Of a stretch of 5,827 nt of DNA, positions 1-5,646 are shown piece by piece. This DNA comes from Kiritimatiellia bacterium (GTDB lineage Bacteria; Verrucomicrobiota; Kiritimatiellia; RFP12; UBA1067), in the NCBI GenBank assembly GCA_017412325.1, contig JAFPYE010000060.1, forward strand, positions 1 to 5,827, in the 5' to 3' direction. Each line of letters opens with the position of its first letter. Within the stretch, counting starts at the first letter, position 1. Under the pieces are notes generated by a model. That model searched no databases. It had not been told where the DNA came from and saw only the letters and a list, made by a program, of their open reading frames with translations. A program made the translations under genes and the position numbers.

Positions 1-255
1 ACGAACGACCTGCGCGTCGGCACCTGCGCGAAGGCGACGTACACGAAGGCGACGTCCAAGATCGTGATGTACGGCGACGGCGCGGAGACCGTCGCCAAGC
101 TGACGGACAACGGCAAGCGCAAGAGCGAGGTCGAAGGCCGGAAGATCACGTTCTGGATCGATTCCGAGCAGGTCGAGGTCGAGGGGTCGACGATCACGCT
201 GGACACGGGCGCGCTGGGCGGCAAGGAAGGCGCGAAGAAAATGTTGGGAAAATGA
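1..255 (+). CDS. lptA: LptA/OstA-like periplasmic LPS-transport protein, C-terminal part (5' end outside window)
   Basis: The frame is open from the first base and ends with TGA at 253-255, giving the last 84 residues of a larger protein. Seen: an alternating polar/hydrophobic pattern typical of beta-jellyroll strands, with segments such as KIVMYGDG, a short NGKRKSEVEG turn, and ITFWIDSEQVEVEG. This resembles the C-terminal strands of the LptA/OstA family, which bridges the inner and outer membranes and carries lipopolysaccharide across the periplasm. Two copies of a 12-bp word (29-40 and 44-55), 15 bp apart, encode a KAT-Y-TKAT repeat that could be adjacent strands. The stop overlaps the lptB start by ATGA, the usual lptA-lptB linkage, and that context carries much of the call. 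The signal peptide and N-terminal strands cannot be seen, so an LptC-like or fused LptC/LptA protein is also possible. Confidence 0.72.
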   Translation, partial: TNDLRVGTCAKATYTKATSKIVMYGDGAETVAKLTDNGKRKSEVEGRKITFWIDSEQVEVEGSTITLDTGALGGKEGAKKMLGK

Positions 256-1046
256 GCGAACAGAAGGACATCGTTACGGAGGCGATGCGCGCGATGGCGG
301 CGGAGAAGACCGCGACCGCGCGGGAGCCGGATTTGGTCGCAACGGGGCTGGTGAAGGTCTACGGCGACCGCACGGTGGTGAACGGCATGGACGTGTCGTG
401 CGCGTGCGGCGAGGTGGTTGGGCTCCTCGGGCCCAACGGCGCGGGCAAGACGACGACGTTCTACATGGTCGTGGGCCTCGTGCAGCCGAACGGCGGAAAG
501 GTCGTCTTCCGCGGCGAGGACATCACGCGGCTGCCCGTCTTCCTGCGGGCGCGCAAGGGGCTCGGCTACCTCGCGCAGGAGGCGTCGATCTTCCGCAAGC
601 TGACGGTGTGGGAGAACGTGATGGCGATCCTCGAGACGCTGCCGATGAAGGCGAAGGCGCGGCGGCAGCGCGCGGAGGAGCTGCTCGCGCCGTTCGACCT
701 CATGAAGGTCGCGAAGCAGCCGGCCTACACGCTCTCGGGCGGCGAGCGGCGCAAGCTGGAAATCGCCCGCGCGCTCGTGCGCAACCCGGCGATCCTGATG
801 CTGGACGAGCCGTTCGCGGGCGTGGACCCGCTGTCGGTGAACGAGATCCAGGAGATCGTCAAGCGGCTCGCCCGGCAGGGGCTCGGCATCATCATCACCG
901 ACCACAACGTGCGCGAGACGCTCTCGGTTGTCGACCGCGCGTACATGGTCTACGACGGACGGCTCCTCAAGGAGGGGACGACGGCGGAGCTGATCGCCGA
1001 CGAGGAGGTCCGCACGCGCTACCTCGGCGCGGGATTCAGGATGTGA
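252..1046 (+). CDS. lptB: LPS export ABC transporter ATP-binding protein LptB
   Basis: This is the cytoplasmic ATPase that powers LptFG extraction of lipopolysaccharide from the inner membrane. All ABC motifs are visible in the 264 residues: Walker A GPNGAGKTT (60-68), a Q-loop with Gln109 in the LptB-typical stretch YLAQEASIFRKLTVWENV, signature LSGGE (161-165), Walker B ILMLDEP with catalytic Glu186, and a switch His218 in ITDHNVRETL. The Q-loop and H-loop wording separates LptB from the related LivF/LivG ATPases. About 25 residues precede the usual family start, so the protein is longer than the roughly 240-residue E. coli form. ATG 252 is chosen because it overlaps the upstream stop (ATGA) and suggests translational coupling, although only a weak GGGA precedes it. 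ATG 294 (Met15), 11 bp after a good GGAGG at 278-282, is a credible alternative start. lptF and lptG are not in the window. Confidence 0.97.
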   Translation: MSEQKDIVTEAMRAMAAEKTATAREPDLVATGLVKVYGDRTVVNGMDVSCACGEVVGLLGPNGAGKTTTFYMVVGLVQPNGGKVVFRGEDITRLPVFLRARKGLGYLAQEASIFRKLTVWENVMAILETLPMKAKARRQRAEELLAPFDLMKVAKQPAYTLSGGERRKLEIARALVRNPAILMLDEPFAGVDPLSVNEIQEIVKRLARQGLGIIITDHNVRETLSVVDRAYMVYDGRLLKEGTTAELIADEEVRTRYLGAGFRM

Positions 1047-1076
1047 GAGAAGGAAAAATTCACCAACCAGAGAACG

Positions 1077-1083
1077 AAAGGAG
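1077..1083 (+). promoter_or_regulatory. Strong Shine-Dalgarno site of hpf
   Basis: AAAGGAG lies 7 bp before ATG 1091. It fixes the hpf start, since the same frame stays open far upstream inside lptB in a meaningless reading. The surrounding 1047-1110 stretch, including the first codons of hpf, is clearly poorer in G+C than the rest of the window. That would keep the initiation region unstructured and is consistent with high translation of hpf. I see no convincing promoter in this 44-bp gap. Confidence 0.8.
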
Positions 1084-1090
1084 TCAAGCC

Positions 1091-1426
1091 ATGGCAATTG
1101 AAGTTACGATGCGTCACAGCGACGTGAAGATCGAGTCGCTCAAGGAGTATGCGGAAGCGCGGATGGAGAAGCTGCAGGAGCGTTTCCCCAAGGTGACGAG
1201 CATCAACATCGTCATCGACGTCGACGTGAAGAAGCACATGTACATGTGCGAAGTGATCGCGAACCGTCTCGGCGAGACGGCGGTCGGCGCGAAGGAATTT
1301 TCCGAGAGCGCGAAGAGCGTGATCGACACCGCCGCCGCGCGCGCGGAGCGCCAGCTCCTGCGGATGCGCGTCAAGGCGCGCAAGGGCACGGTCCGCAAGC
1401 AGCGCGCCGCGTCGGTGAAGAACTGA
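1091..1426 (+). CDS. hpf: Ribosome hibernation promoting factor, short form (HPF/YfiA family)
   Basis: The 111-residue protein belongs to the family that binds the decoding region of the 30S subunit in slow growth and silences ribosomes. Seen: the N-terminal strand AIEVTMRHSDVKI, the helix SLKEYAEARMEKLQERFPKV, the central strands SINIVIDVDVKKHMYMCEVIANR, and a second helix ESAKSVIDTAAARAERQLLRMRVKARKG with a basic tail. This is the beta-alpha-beta-beta-beta-alpha order of the family. The length matches short HPF or YfiA (about 95-113 residues). The C-terminal dimerisation domain of long HPF (about 190 residues) is absent, so any 100S ribosome formation would need another partner. The start is fixed by AAAGGAG 7 bp upstream. 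Position between lptB and hprK matches the hpf gene of proteobacterial rpoN loci, but rpoN is missing. hprK follows after 10 bp. Confidence 0.93.
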   Translation: MAIEVTMRHSDVKIESLKEYAEARMEKLQERFPKVTSINIVIDVDVKKHMYMCEVIANRLGETAVGAKEFSESAKSVIDTAAARAERQLLRMRVKARKGTVRKQRAASVKN

Positions 1427-1436
1427 GGGAGCAAGG

Positions 1437-2441
1437 ATGCACGACCTGCCGACCAAAGACGCCGAGAAAGGCACCGCCTGCACCGTGGCCGACTTCCTTG
1501 AAGCCGGCCGCGAGCGGCTGTCGCTTTCGGTGGTCGTCGGCGGGCGGGGCCTGTCGCGGCGGATCCACGAGCCGATCGTCAACCGGCCGGGGCTGGCGCT
1601 CGCCGGCTTCTGCACGCACTTCCCGTGGCAGCGCATCCAGGTCATCGGCAACGCCGAATCGGCCTACGTGCGCTCGGTGCCGACCGCGACGCGGCTGGCG
1701 CGCTTCAACGAGATGGTGCGCCGCCGCGCGTGCGTCTTCATCTACACGGCGGGCCACCGGCCGAGCCGCGAGGTGGTGGCCGTGGCGGAGAGGCGGGGCG
1801 TCGTCCTGATGACGAGCCCGCTGGCGACGCGCGACTTTGCGTACCGCGCGACGGTCATCCTCGGCACGCTGAACGCGCCGCGCACCGCGCTCTACGGGAC
1901 GATGGTCGAGGTGAGCGGGCTCGGCGTGTTCCTGGAGGGCGCGGCGGGGCTCGGCAAGAGCGAGACGGCGCTCGGGCTCCTGAAGCGCGGCGCGGCGCTC
2001 GTCGCCGACGACCTCACCTGCATCCGCAAGGACGTGGCGACGAACAGTCTCTTCGCGAGCGCGTGCGACTCCACGGCGGGCTACATGGAGATCCGCGGCA
2101 TCGGCATCGTCAAGGTGCCGCGCATCTTCGGCATCGACGCGGTGCGCGGCGAGAAGCGGCTGGAGCTGGTCGTCACGTTCAAGCGGCTGAAGGACATCAA
2201 GGGCGAGGTGGATCGCATCGGCGGGCAGCCCCGCCTCGTGCGGACGATCCTCGGCGTGGACATCCCGAACATCGTGCTGCCGGTGTCGGAAGGGCGGGAC
2301 CTCGTCAACATGGTCGAGACCGCCGCACAGCAGCACAAGCTGATTTCGACGGGCTACAACCCCGTCGCCGAGCTTTCGGCGCGCCTCCGCCAGGCGCACC
2401 AGGCGAAGTCACAACACAGGAAGGGCAAGCGAAATGGCTGA
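1437..2441 (+). CDS. hprK: HPr kinase/phosphorylase
   Basis: This bifunctional enzyme phosphorylates HPr on its regulatory serine with ATP or PPi and removes the phosphate with Pi. Seen in 334 residues: the N-terminal domain with IVNRPGLALAGF (47-58), the P-loop GAAGLGKSET (168-177), VADD (189-192) with the presumed catalytic Asp191, the HprK signature EIRGIGIVKV (218-227), the AVRGEKRLEL segment (235-244), and PVSEGRDLVNMVETAA near the end. Length and domain order are normal for full-length HprK. Several usually invariant positions differ from the firmicute and neisserial sequences I remember: Tyr153 for His, Ala170 for the P-loop Ser, Ala186 for His in RGHRLVADD. The start ATG 1437 has GAGGGAG at 1425-1431, which overlaps the hpf stop. 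The 3' end overlaps ptsH by 8 bp, so the kinase and its substrate are probably co-translated. Confidence 0.96.
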   Translation: MHDLPTKDAEKGTACTVADFLEAGRERLSLSVVVGGRGLSRRIHEPIVNRPGLALAGFCTHFPWQRIQVIGNAESAYVRSVPTATRLARFNEMVRRRACVFIYTAGHRPSREVVAVAERRGVVLMTSPLATRDFAYRATVILGTLNAPRTALYGTMVEVSGLGVFLEGAAGLGKSETALGLLKRGAALVADDLTCIRKDVATNSLFASACDSTAGYMEIRGIGIVKVPRIFGIDAVRGEKRLELVVTFKRLKDIKGEVDRIGGQPRLVRTILGVDIPNIVLPVSEGRDLVNMVETAAQQHKLISTGYNPVAELSARLRQAHQAKSQHRKGKRNG

Positions 2442-2718
2442 AAAAATCACCAAGGAGTTCACGCTCCTCAACAAGTACGGCATGCACGTGCGTCCCGCCG
2501 GGCTGTTTGCGAAGACCGCAAGCCGCTATGATGCCGAGGTCGAGGTCGAGAAGGACGGCAACGTCGTCTCGGGCAAGTCGATCATGGCGCTGATGACGCT
2601 CGAGGCGACCTGCGGCGCGGTGCTGAAGGTCACCGCCTCGGGTCCCCAGGCCGCCGAGGTGCTGGACGACCTGGAGGCGCTGATCGGACGCAAGTTCGAC
2701 ATCCCGGACGAACAGTAG
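2434..2718 (+). CDS. ptsH: Phosphocarrier protein HPr
   Basis: HPr carries phosphate from Enzyme I to PTS acceptors and is the HprK substrate. The 94-residue protein has the active-site motif GMHVRPAGLF with His18 (His15 in model HPr) and the regulatory-serine motif GKSIMALMTL with Ser49 (Ser46 in model HPr). Having both sites beside hprK indicates that both PEP-dependent and ATP-dependent phosphorylation are intended. It is about 6-9 residues longer than typical HPr, with small extensions at each end. AGGAAGGG at 2418-2425, 8 bp before ATG 2434, is a good ribosome binding site lying inside the end of hprK. The first codons are AT-rich compared with neighbouring genes, consistent with strong translation of an abundant carrier. 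A perfect hairpin covers its stop codon and the gap before ptsI. Confidence 0.97.
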   Translation: MAEKITKEFTLLNKYGMHVRPAGLFAKTASRYDAEVEVEKDGNVVSGKSIMALMTLEATCGAVLKVTASGPQAAEVLDDLEALIGRKFDIPDEQ

Positions 2719-2724
2719 TTCGTC
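2707..2724 (+). promoter_or_regulatory. Perfect hairpin spanning the ptsH stop and the ptsI start region
   Basis: GACGAAC (2707-2713) and GTTCGTC (2718-2724) are exact reverse complements separated by the 4-base loop AGTA. The ptsH stop TAG (2716-2718) sits in the loop and first stem base, and ATG 2725 follows the stem directly. The hairpin occupies the place where a ptsI ribosome binding site should be, and no Shine-Dalgarno sequence is visible there. It has no T-tract, so it is not an ordinary terminator. It could couple ptsI translation to ribosomes finishing ptsH, or act as an mRNA processing or stability point that keeps HPr above EI. The structure is plain; the function is inference. 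Confidence 0.5.
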
Positions 2725-4512
2725 ATGGGCGGCGTCGCTCCAATGAAGACGGTCACGGGCCTGGCCATCGCCCGCGGCTTTGTTTCCGGCCCCGTGTTCA
2801 TCTACCGCGGGGACGGCGAGATCCCTGTTCCCGAATACGTCGTCGCGGAGGGCGAGGAACAGGCGGAGCTGGAGCGGCTCAAGAGCACCATCGCGCGCAT
2901 CCGGAGCGACCTCGAGAAACTGATCGCCGCCTTGCGCGAACGGACGGGCCGCTCCGACATCCGCGTCTTCGAGTGCCACCTCATGATCCTCGAGGACGAG
3001 GTGCTGATGTCGGAGATCGAGGGCTACGTCAAGGAGGACCGCCTCAACGCCGAGGCCGCCGTGCGCAAGGCGATGGGCAACGCCCGCGCGCTCTTCGGCA
3101 AGATGCACGACCAGTATTTCCGCGAGCGCGTGCGCGACATCGACGACGTCGAGCGGCGGCTTTTGAAGAAGATGACGGGCATTGACCGCCGCCCGCACCT
3201 GGAATTGAAGTCGCCCGCCATCGTGGTGGCCGACGACCTGACGCCGTCCGAGACCGTGCAGCTGCCGCGCGAATTCGTGCTCGGCTTTGCGACGAACAAG
3301 GGCTCGACGACGAGCCATGTGGCGCTCCTCGCGCGCGCCCTGGCGATTCCCGCCGTGGCGGGGCTCGGGGACATCACGGCGCAGGTCGCGCCGGGCGAAC
3401 GCATTTTGCTGGACGGCACGAACGGCGCGATCACGCTCAACCCCGACGCGAAGACGGTTGCGCATTTCGAGGCGCTCGTGCGGCGCCAGAAGGAACTGGA
3501 CGACGCCGCGCAGCTGGGCGCGCCCGCCGGGACGCTGAAGGACGGCGGGGACATCCGCATCTGCGCGAACACGCATCCCGGCATCCCCGTGGCGGGGCTG
3601 AAGGAGCTGGGCGCGCGCGGCGTCGGGCTCTACCGCAGCGAATACCTGTGGCTGGACCGCGAGTTCGAGCCGTCCGAAGAGGAGCAGTTCAAGGCGTACA
3701 AGTCCGCGGCCGAACTGTCGGCCAAGCTGGGCGCGGGCGCGGCGGTCACGATCCGCGCGCTCGACATCGGCGGCGACAAGACGATGCGCGGCATTTCGAC
3801 CAAGGAGGCCAACCCGTTCCTGGGCAACCGCTCGATCCGCTATCTCCTGTCGCAGCCCGCGACGTTCCGCACGCAGCTGCGGGCGATTCTGCGCGCGTCG
3901 GCGTTCGGCAAGGTGCGCATCCTGTATCCGATGATCAGCTGCGTCGAGGAGTTGCAGCAGGCGGCGGTCATCCTGGCCGAAGTCAAGCGCGACCTCGATG
4001 CGACGGGCCTCGCCTACGACAAGGACGTGGCAGTCGGCGCGATGATCGAGGTGCCGAGCGCGGCCATCATCGCGGACGAGATGGCGGAACTCGTCGATTT
4101 CTTCTCCATCGGCACGAACGACCTCGTGCAGTACACGCTGGCGGCGGACCGCGGCAACGACGCGGTGGCGTACCTCTACCAGCCGCTCCATCCGGCGATC
4201 ATCCGGCTCGTCCGCCACACGGTGGCGGCGGCGAAGGCGAAGGGCATTCCCGTCGCGGTCTGCGGCGAATCCGCCTCCGATCCCGTCATCGGCGTCTACT
4301 GGGCGTCGCTCGGCGTGGACACGCTGTCGATGTCGGCGACGTTCATCCCGTCGATGGCGCGGATTCTCGCGCGGTTGACGCGCGCCGACCTCGACGACTA
4401 CGCGAAGGTGCCGGACGCGCTGCCGCGCGGCTCGACCGGGCAGGAAATCTTCAATGCGTGCCATCGTTGGATGGTCGCGAAAATCCCCGACCTCGAGGAA
4501 ACGATCGGATGA
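2725..4512 (+). CDS. ptsI: PTS Enzyme I (phosphoenolpyruvate-protein phosphotransferase)
   Basis: Enzyme I autophosphorylates from PEP and passes phosphate to HPr. The 595-residue protein has the full domain set: an HPr-binding helical region (about 45-150), the phosphohistidine motif GSTTSHVALLARALAIPAV with His198, and the PEP-binding barrel. The barrel shows GLYRSEYLW (Arg304), RALDIGGDK (344-352), NPFLGNRSIR, YPMIS, AMIEVPSAAIIADE (439-452), DFFSIGTNDLVQYTLAADRGN, and the catalytic-site Cys513 in AVCGESASDP. There is no fused GAF or EIIA domain, so it looks like the sugar-type EI and not EI-Ntr (PtsP). The start is uncertain. ATG 2725 is the longest choice; ATG 2743 (Met7) gives an N-terminus MKTVTGLAIARGFVSGP that matches the family start better. 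Neither has a clear Shine-Dalgarno site. The 3' end overlaps the next gene by ATGA. Confidence 0.97.
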   Translation: MGGVAPMKTVTGLAIARGFVSGPVFIYRGDGEIPVPEYVVAEGEEQAELERLKSTIARIRSDLEKLIAALRERTGRSDIRVFECHLMILEDEVLMSEIEGYVKEDRLNAEAAVRKAMGNARALFGKMHDQYFRERVRDIDDVERRLLKKMTGIDRRPHLELKSPAIVVADDLTPSETVQLPREFVLGFATNKGSTTSHVALLARALAIPAVAGLGDITAQVAPGERILLDGTNGAITLNPDAKTVAHFEALVRRQKELDDAAQLGAPAGTLKDGGDIRICANTHPGIPVAGLKELGARGVGLYRSEYLWLDREFEPSEEEQFKAYKSAAELSAKLGAGAAVTIRALDIGGDKTMRGISTKEANPFLGNRSIRYLLSQPATFRTQLRAILRASAFGKVRILYPMISCVEELQQAAVILAEVKRDLDATGLAYDKDVAVGAMIEVPSAAIIADEMAELVDFFSIGTNDLVQYTLAADRGNDAVAYLYQPLHPAIIRLVRHTVAAAKAKGIPVAVCGESASDPVIGVYWASLGVDTLSMSATFIPSMARILARLTRADLDDYAKVPDALPRGSTGQEIFNACHRWMVAKIPDLEETIG

Positions 4513-5360
4513 TTTCCGTTCCGGGAATCCAGATCGAACGCATCGCGGCGGCTCTCGGGCGCGGCGAGCCGCTCTACGAACTTTCGCTCAAGGCGGCGCG
4601 CACGGTCGCAGACGATTTCGGCGGCGTGGTCGCCGCGACCTTCTCAAACCCCGAACGGTTCCCGTCGCTCGCGGTGCGCGTGGCGGCGGCGCTGGGCCTG
4701 CCCGCCGCGATTCCCGCCTTTGACGTGCAGATGGCGTGCAGCGCCTATCCCTACGCGCTCTACTTGGCGGGACGGCTGGCCGCCGACACGGGGAAGAAGA
4801 TTCTCGTCGTCGACGGCGACGTGCAGTCGCCGCTCGTGGACGCGGCCGACCACGCGACGGGCCACATCTTCTCGGACGCGGCGACAGCGACGGTCGTTTC
4901 GGTCGACGGGCGCCGGACCTCGCAGTTCGATTTCCTCTCCCGGGCGAACGACGCGCTGCAGTGCCCGGCGGCGGGGCCGATCCACATGGACGGGTTCGCG
5001 GTCTTTTCGTTTGTCGCGGTCGAGGTCTCGGCGTTCCTGAAGTCGTTCCTCGCGGCGCTGCCAGCGGGGACGGACTTCGCGGCGTTCGTGCCGCACCAGG
5101 CGAATCCGTACATGATTCGCCAGCTCGCGCGCGCGCTGAAGTTGGAGGACAAGTTGCTGACGCTGGACGAAGCGATCCGGAACCCCGGCTCGGCCTCGGT
5201 GCCGCTGACGCTGGCGCGGGAAGGGGAGAATCTCGCGCAGAGGCGCAGAGGCGCAGAGGGAACAGCCGCTCCGATTCTTGTGGCGGGCTTTGGCGCGGGC
5301 TACAGCGCGGCGGTCGGCACGGTGCGCCTCGCGGACGGTTTCACGGGAGAGGTTTTATAA
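4509..5360 (+). CDS. Short FabH-like (KAS III) 3-oxoacyl-ACP synthase family protein
   Basis: The 283-residue protein has the thiolase-fold motifs of beta-ketoacyl-ACP synthase III: FDVQMACSAYPYAL with the nucleophile Cys77, GHIFSDAATATVV matching the FabH IFGDGAGAAVL strand, FVPHQANPYMI with His196, and NPGSASVPLTL with Asn225, so the Cys-His-Asn triad is intact. The C-terminal strand VAGFGAGYSAAVG corresponds to EAFGGGFTWGSAL. Against E. coli FabH (317 residues, Cys112) about 35 N-terminal residues are missing: the protein begins at the place of the GIRERHIA motif. The start is well supported by ATGA overlap with ptsI and GAGGA at 4495-4499. The segment between triad Cys and His is also compact. 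The substrate is unknown; it need not be the housekeeping FabH, which usually sits near plsX and rpmF. A triple 8-bp repeat encodes residues 243-250. Confidence 0.85.
   Translation: MISVPGIQIERIAAALGRGEPLYELSLKAARTVADDFGGVVAATFSNPERFPSLAVRVAAALGLPAAIPAFDVQMACSAYPYALYLAGRLAADTGKKILVVDGDVQSPLVDAADHATGHIFSDAATATVVSVDGRRTSQFDFLSRANDALQCPAAGPIHMDGFAVFSFVAVEVSAFLKSFLAALPAGTDFAAFVPHQANPYMIRQLARALKLEDKLLTLDEAIRNPGSASVPLTLAREGENLAQRRRGAEGTAAPILVAGFGAGYSAAVGTVRLADGFTGEVL
5235..5258 (+). repeat. Three perfect tandem copies of GCGCAGAG inside the KAS III-like gene
   Basis: Units lie at 5235-5242, 5243-5250 and 5251-5258 without a mismatch. In frame they encode AQRRRGAE, residues 243-250, a charged loop between the helix after the Asn motif and the last conserved strand. 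Because the unit is 8 bp, gain or loss of one copy would shift the frame and remove the C-terminal strand, while three copies are frame-neutral. The word resembles a GCGCAGAGG-type repeat I remember from intergenic DNA of various bacteria, but I cannot confirm that here. Confidence 0.85.
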
Positions 5361-5384
5361 GGCGTTTGTCGCCGTGCGGGCGGT

Positions 5385-5404
5385 GCGCGGGAATCTCGGC
5401 CCGG
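5385..5404 (+). repeat. 20-bp intergenic repeat, copy 1
   Basis: The sequence GCGCGGGAATCTCGGCCCGG matches copy 2 (5430-5449) at 18 of 20 positions and in the same orientation, 45 bp apart. It begins 25 bp after the stop of the KAS III-like gene. Confidence 0.7.
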
Positions 5405-5429
5405 ATCCGTTGCGCAACTGCGGGACGGC

Positions 5430-5449
5430 GCGCGGGAAGCTTGGCCCGG
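5430..5449 (+). repeat. 20-bp intergenic repeat, copy 2
   Basis: The sequence GCGCGGGAAGCTTGGCCCGG is a direct repeat of copy 1. With the inverted copy 3 (5549-5567) it forms an outer pair of arms around the 11-bp inverted repeat at 5484-5542. Confidence 0.7.
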
Positions 5450-5483
5450 CTCATCGCTCGGCCTCTTGAATCGCCTCGCTCGG

Positions 5484-5542
5484 AAAGAGCGACCACTGAC
5501 CGCAACGCGCATTGGTGCGAGCCGTGCAGAGGGTCGCTCTTT
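5484..5542. repeat. 11-bp perfect inverted repeat, possible stem-loop or operon-end structure
   Basis: AAAGAGCGACC (5484-5494) pairs exactly with GGTCGCTCTTT (5532-5542) across a 37-base spacer. Inside the spacer, CTG/CAG (5496-5498 with 5527-5529) and CGCA-TTGG-TGCG (5508-5519) can add further pairing, so one long interrupted stem is possible. It lies 123 bp after the last gene and could end or protect the operon transcript. No T-tract follows on either strand, so an intrinsic terminator is not supported. Confidence 0.6.
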
Positions 5543-5548
5543 ACGTGC

Positions 5549-5567
5549 CCGGGCCGACTTCCCGCGC
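5549..5567 (-). repeat. Intergenic repeat, inverted copy 3
   Basis: Read on the minus strand this is GCGCGGGAAGTCGGCCCGG, which matches copies 1 and 2 with one base deleted in the centre. Both outer blocks (GCGCGGGAA and GGCCCGG) are exact. Its inverted orientation makes the whole 5430-5567 segment a nested but asymmetric inverted-repeat structure. Confidence 0.65.
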
Positions 5568-5646
5568 CCCGCCCGCTTCCGCCCTGGGACATCGCCATTC
5601 CTGCGCATTGTTTTCGTCCGCCGCCGCTTAATGGGCGCGTCTAAAT

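Noticed and set aside
398..1090. Upstream extension of the hpf frame through lptB
   Set aside because: The extension reads as Arg/Ala-rich nonsense over lptB, which carries all ABC motifs in another frame. AAAGGAG at 1077-1083 and the family N-terminus place the hpf start at 1091.
1371..2399. 342-codon minus-strand frame opposite hprK
   Set aside because: The translation is Arg/His/Ala/Asp-rich with no recognisable domain, while hprK on the plus strand shows its P-loop and family signature.
2305..4464. Long minus-strand open frame (719 codons) opposite ptsH and ptsI
   Set aside because: Its translation is a low-complexity Arg/Ala/His/Val/Asp-rich string, typical of the antisense of GC-rich coding DNA. 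The plus strand encodes unmistakable HPr and Enzyme I motifs over the same bases.
3648..4508. Upstream extension of the KAS III-like frame, as a source of the missing N-terminus
   Set aside because: The extension is an out-of-frame shadow of ptsI with no FabH-like GTGSYLP or DEWI motif. The ATGA overlap and GAGGA site support 4509 as the true start.
5361..5373. Small hairpin GGCG-TTTGT-CGCC just after the last stop codon as a terminator
   Set aside because: The stem is only 4 bp and no T-tract follows, so it cannot be supported as an intrinsic terminator.
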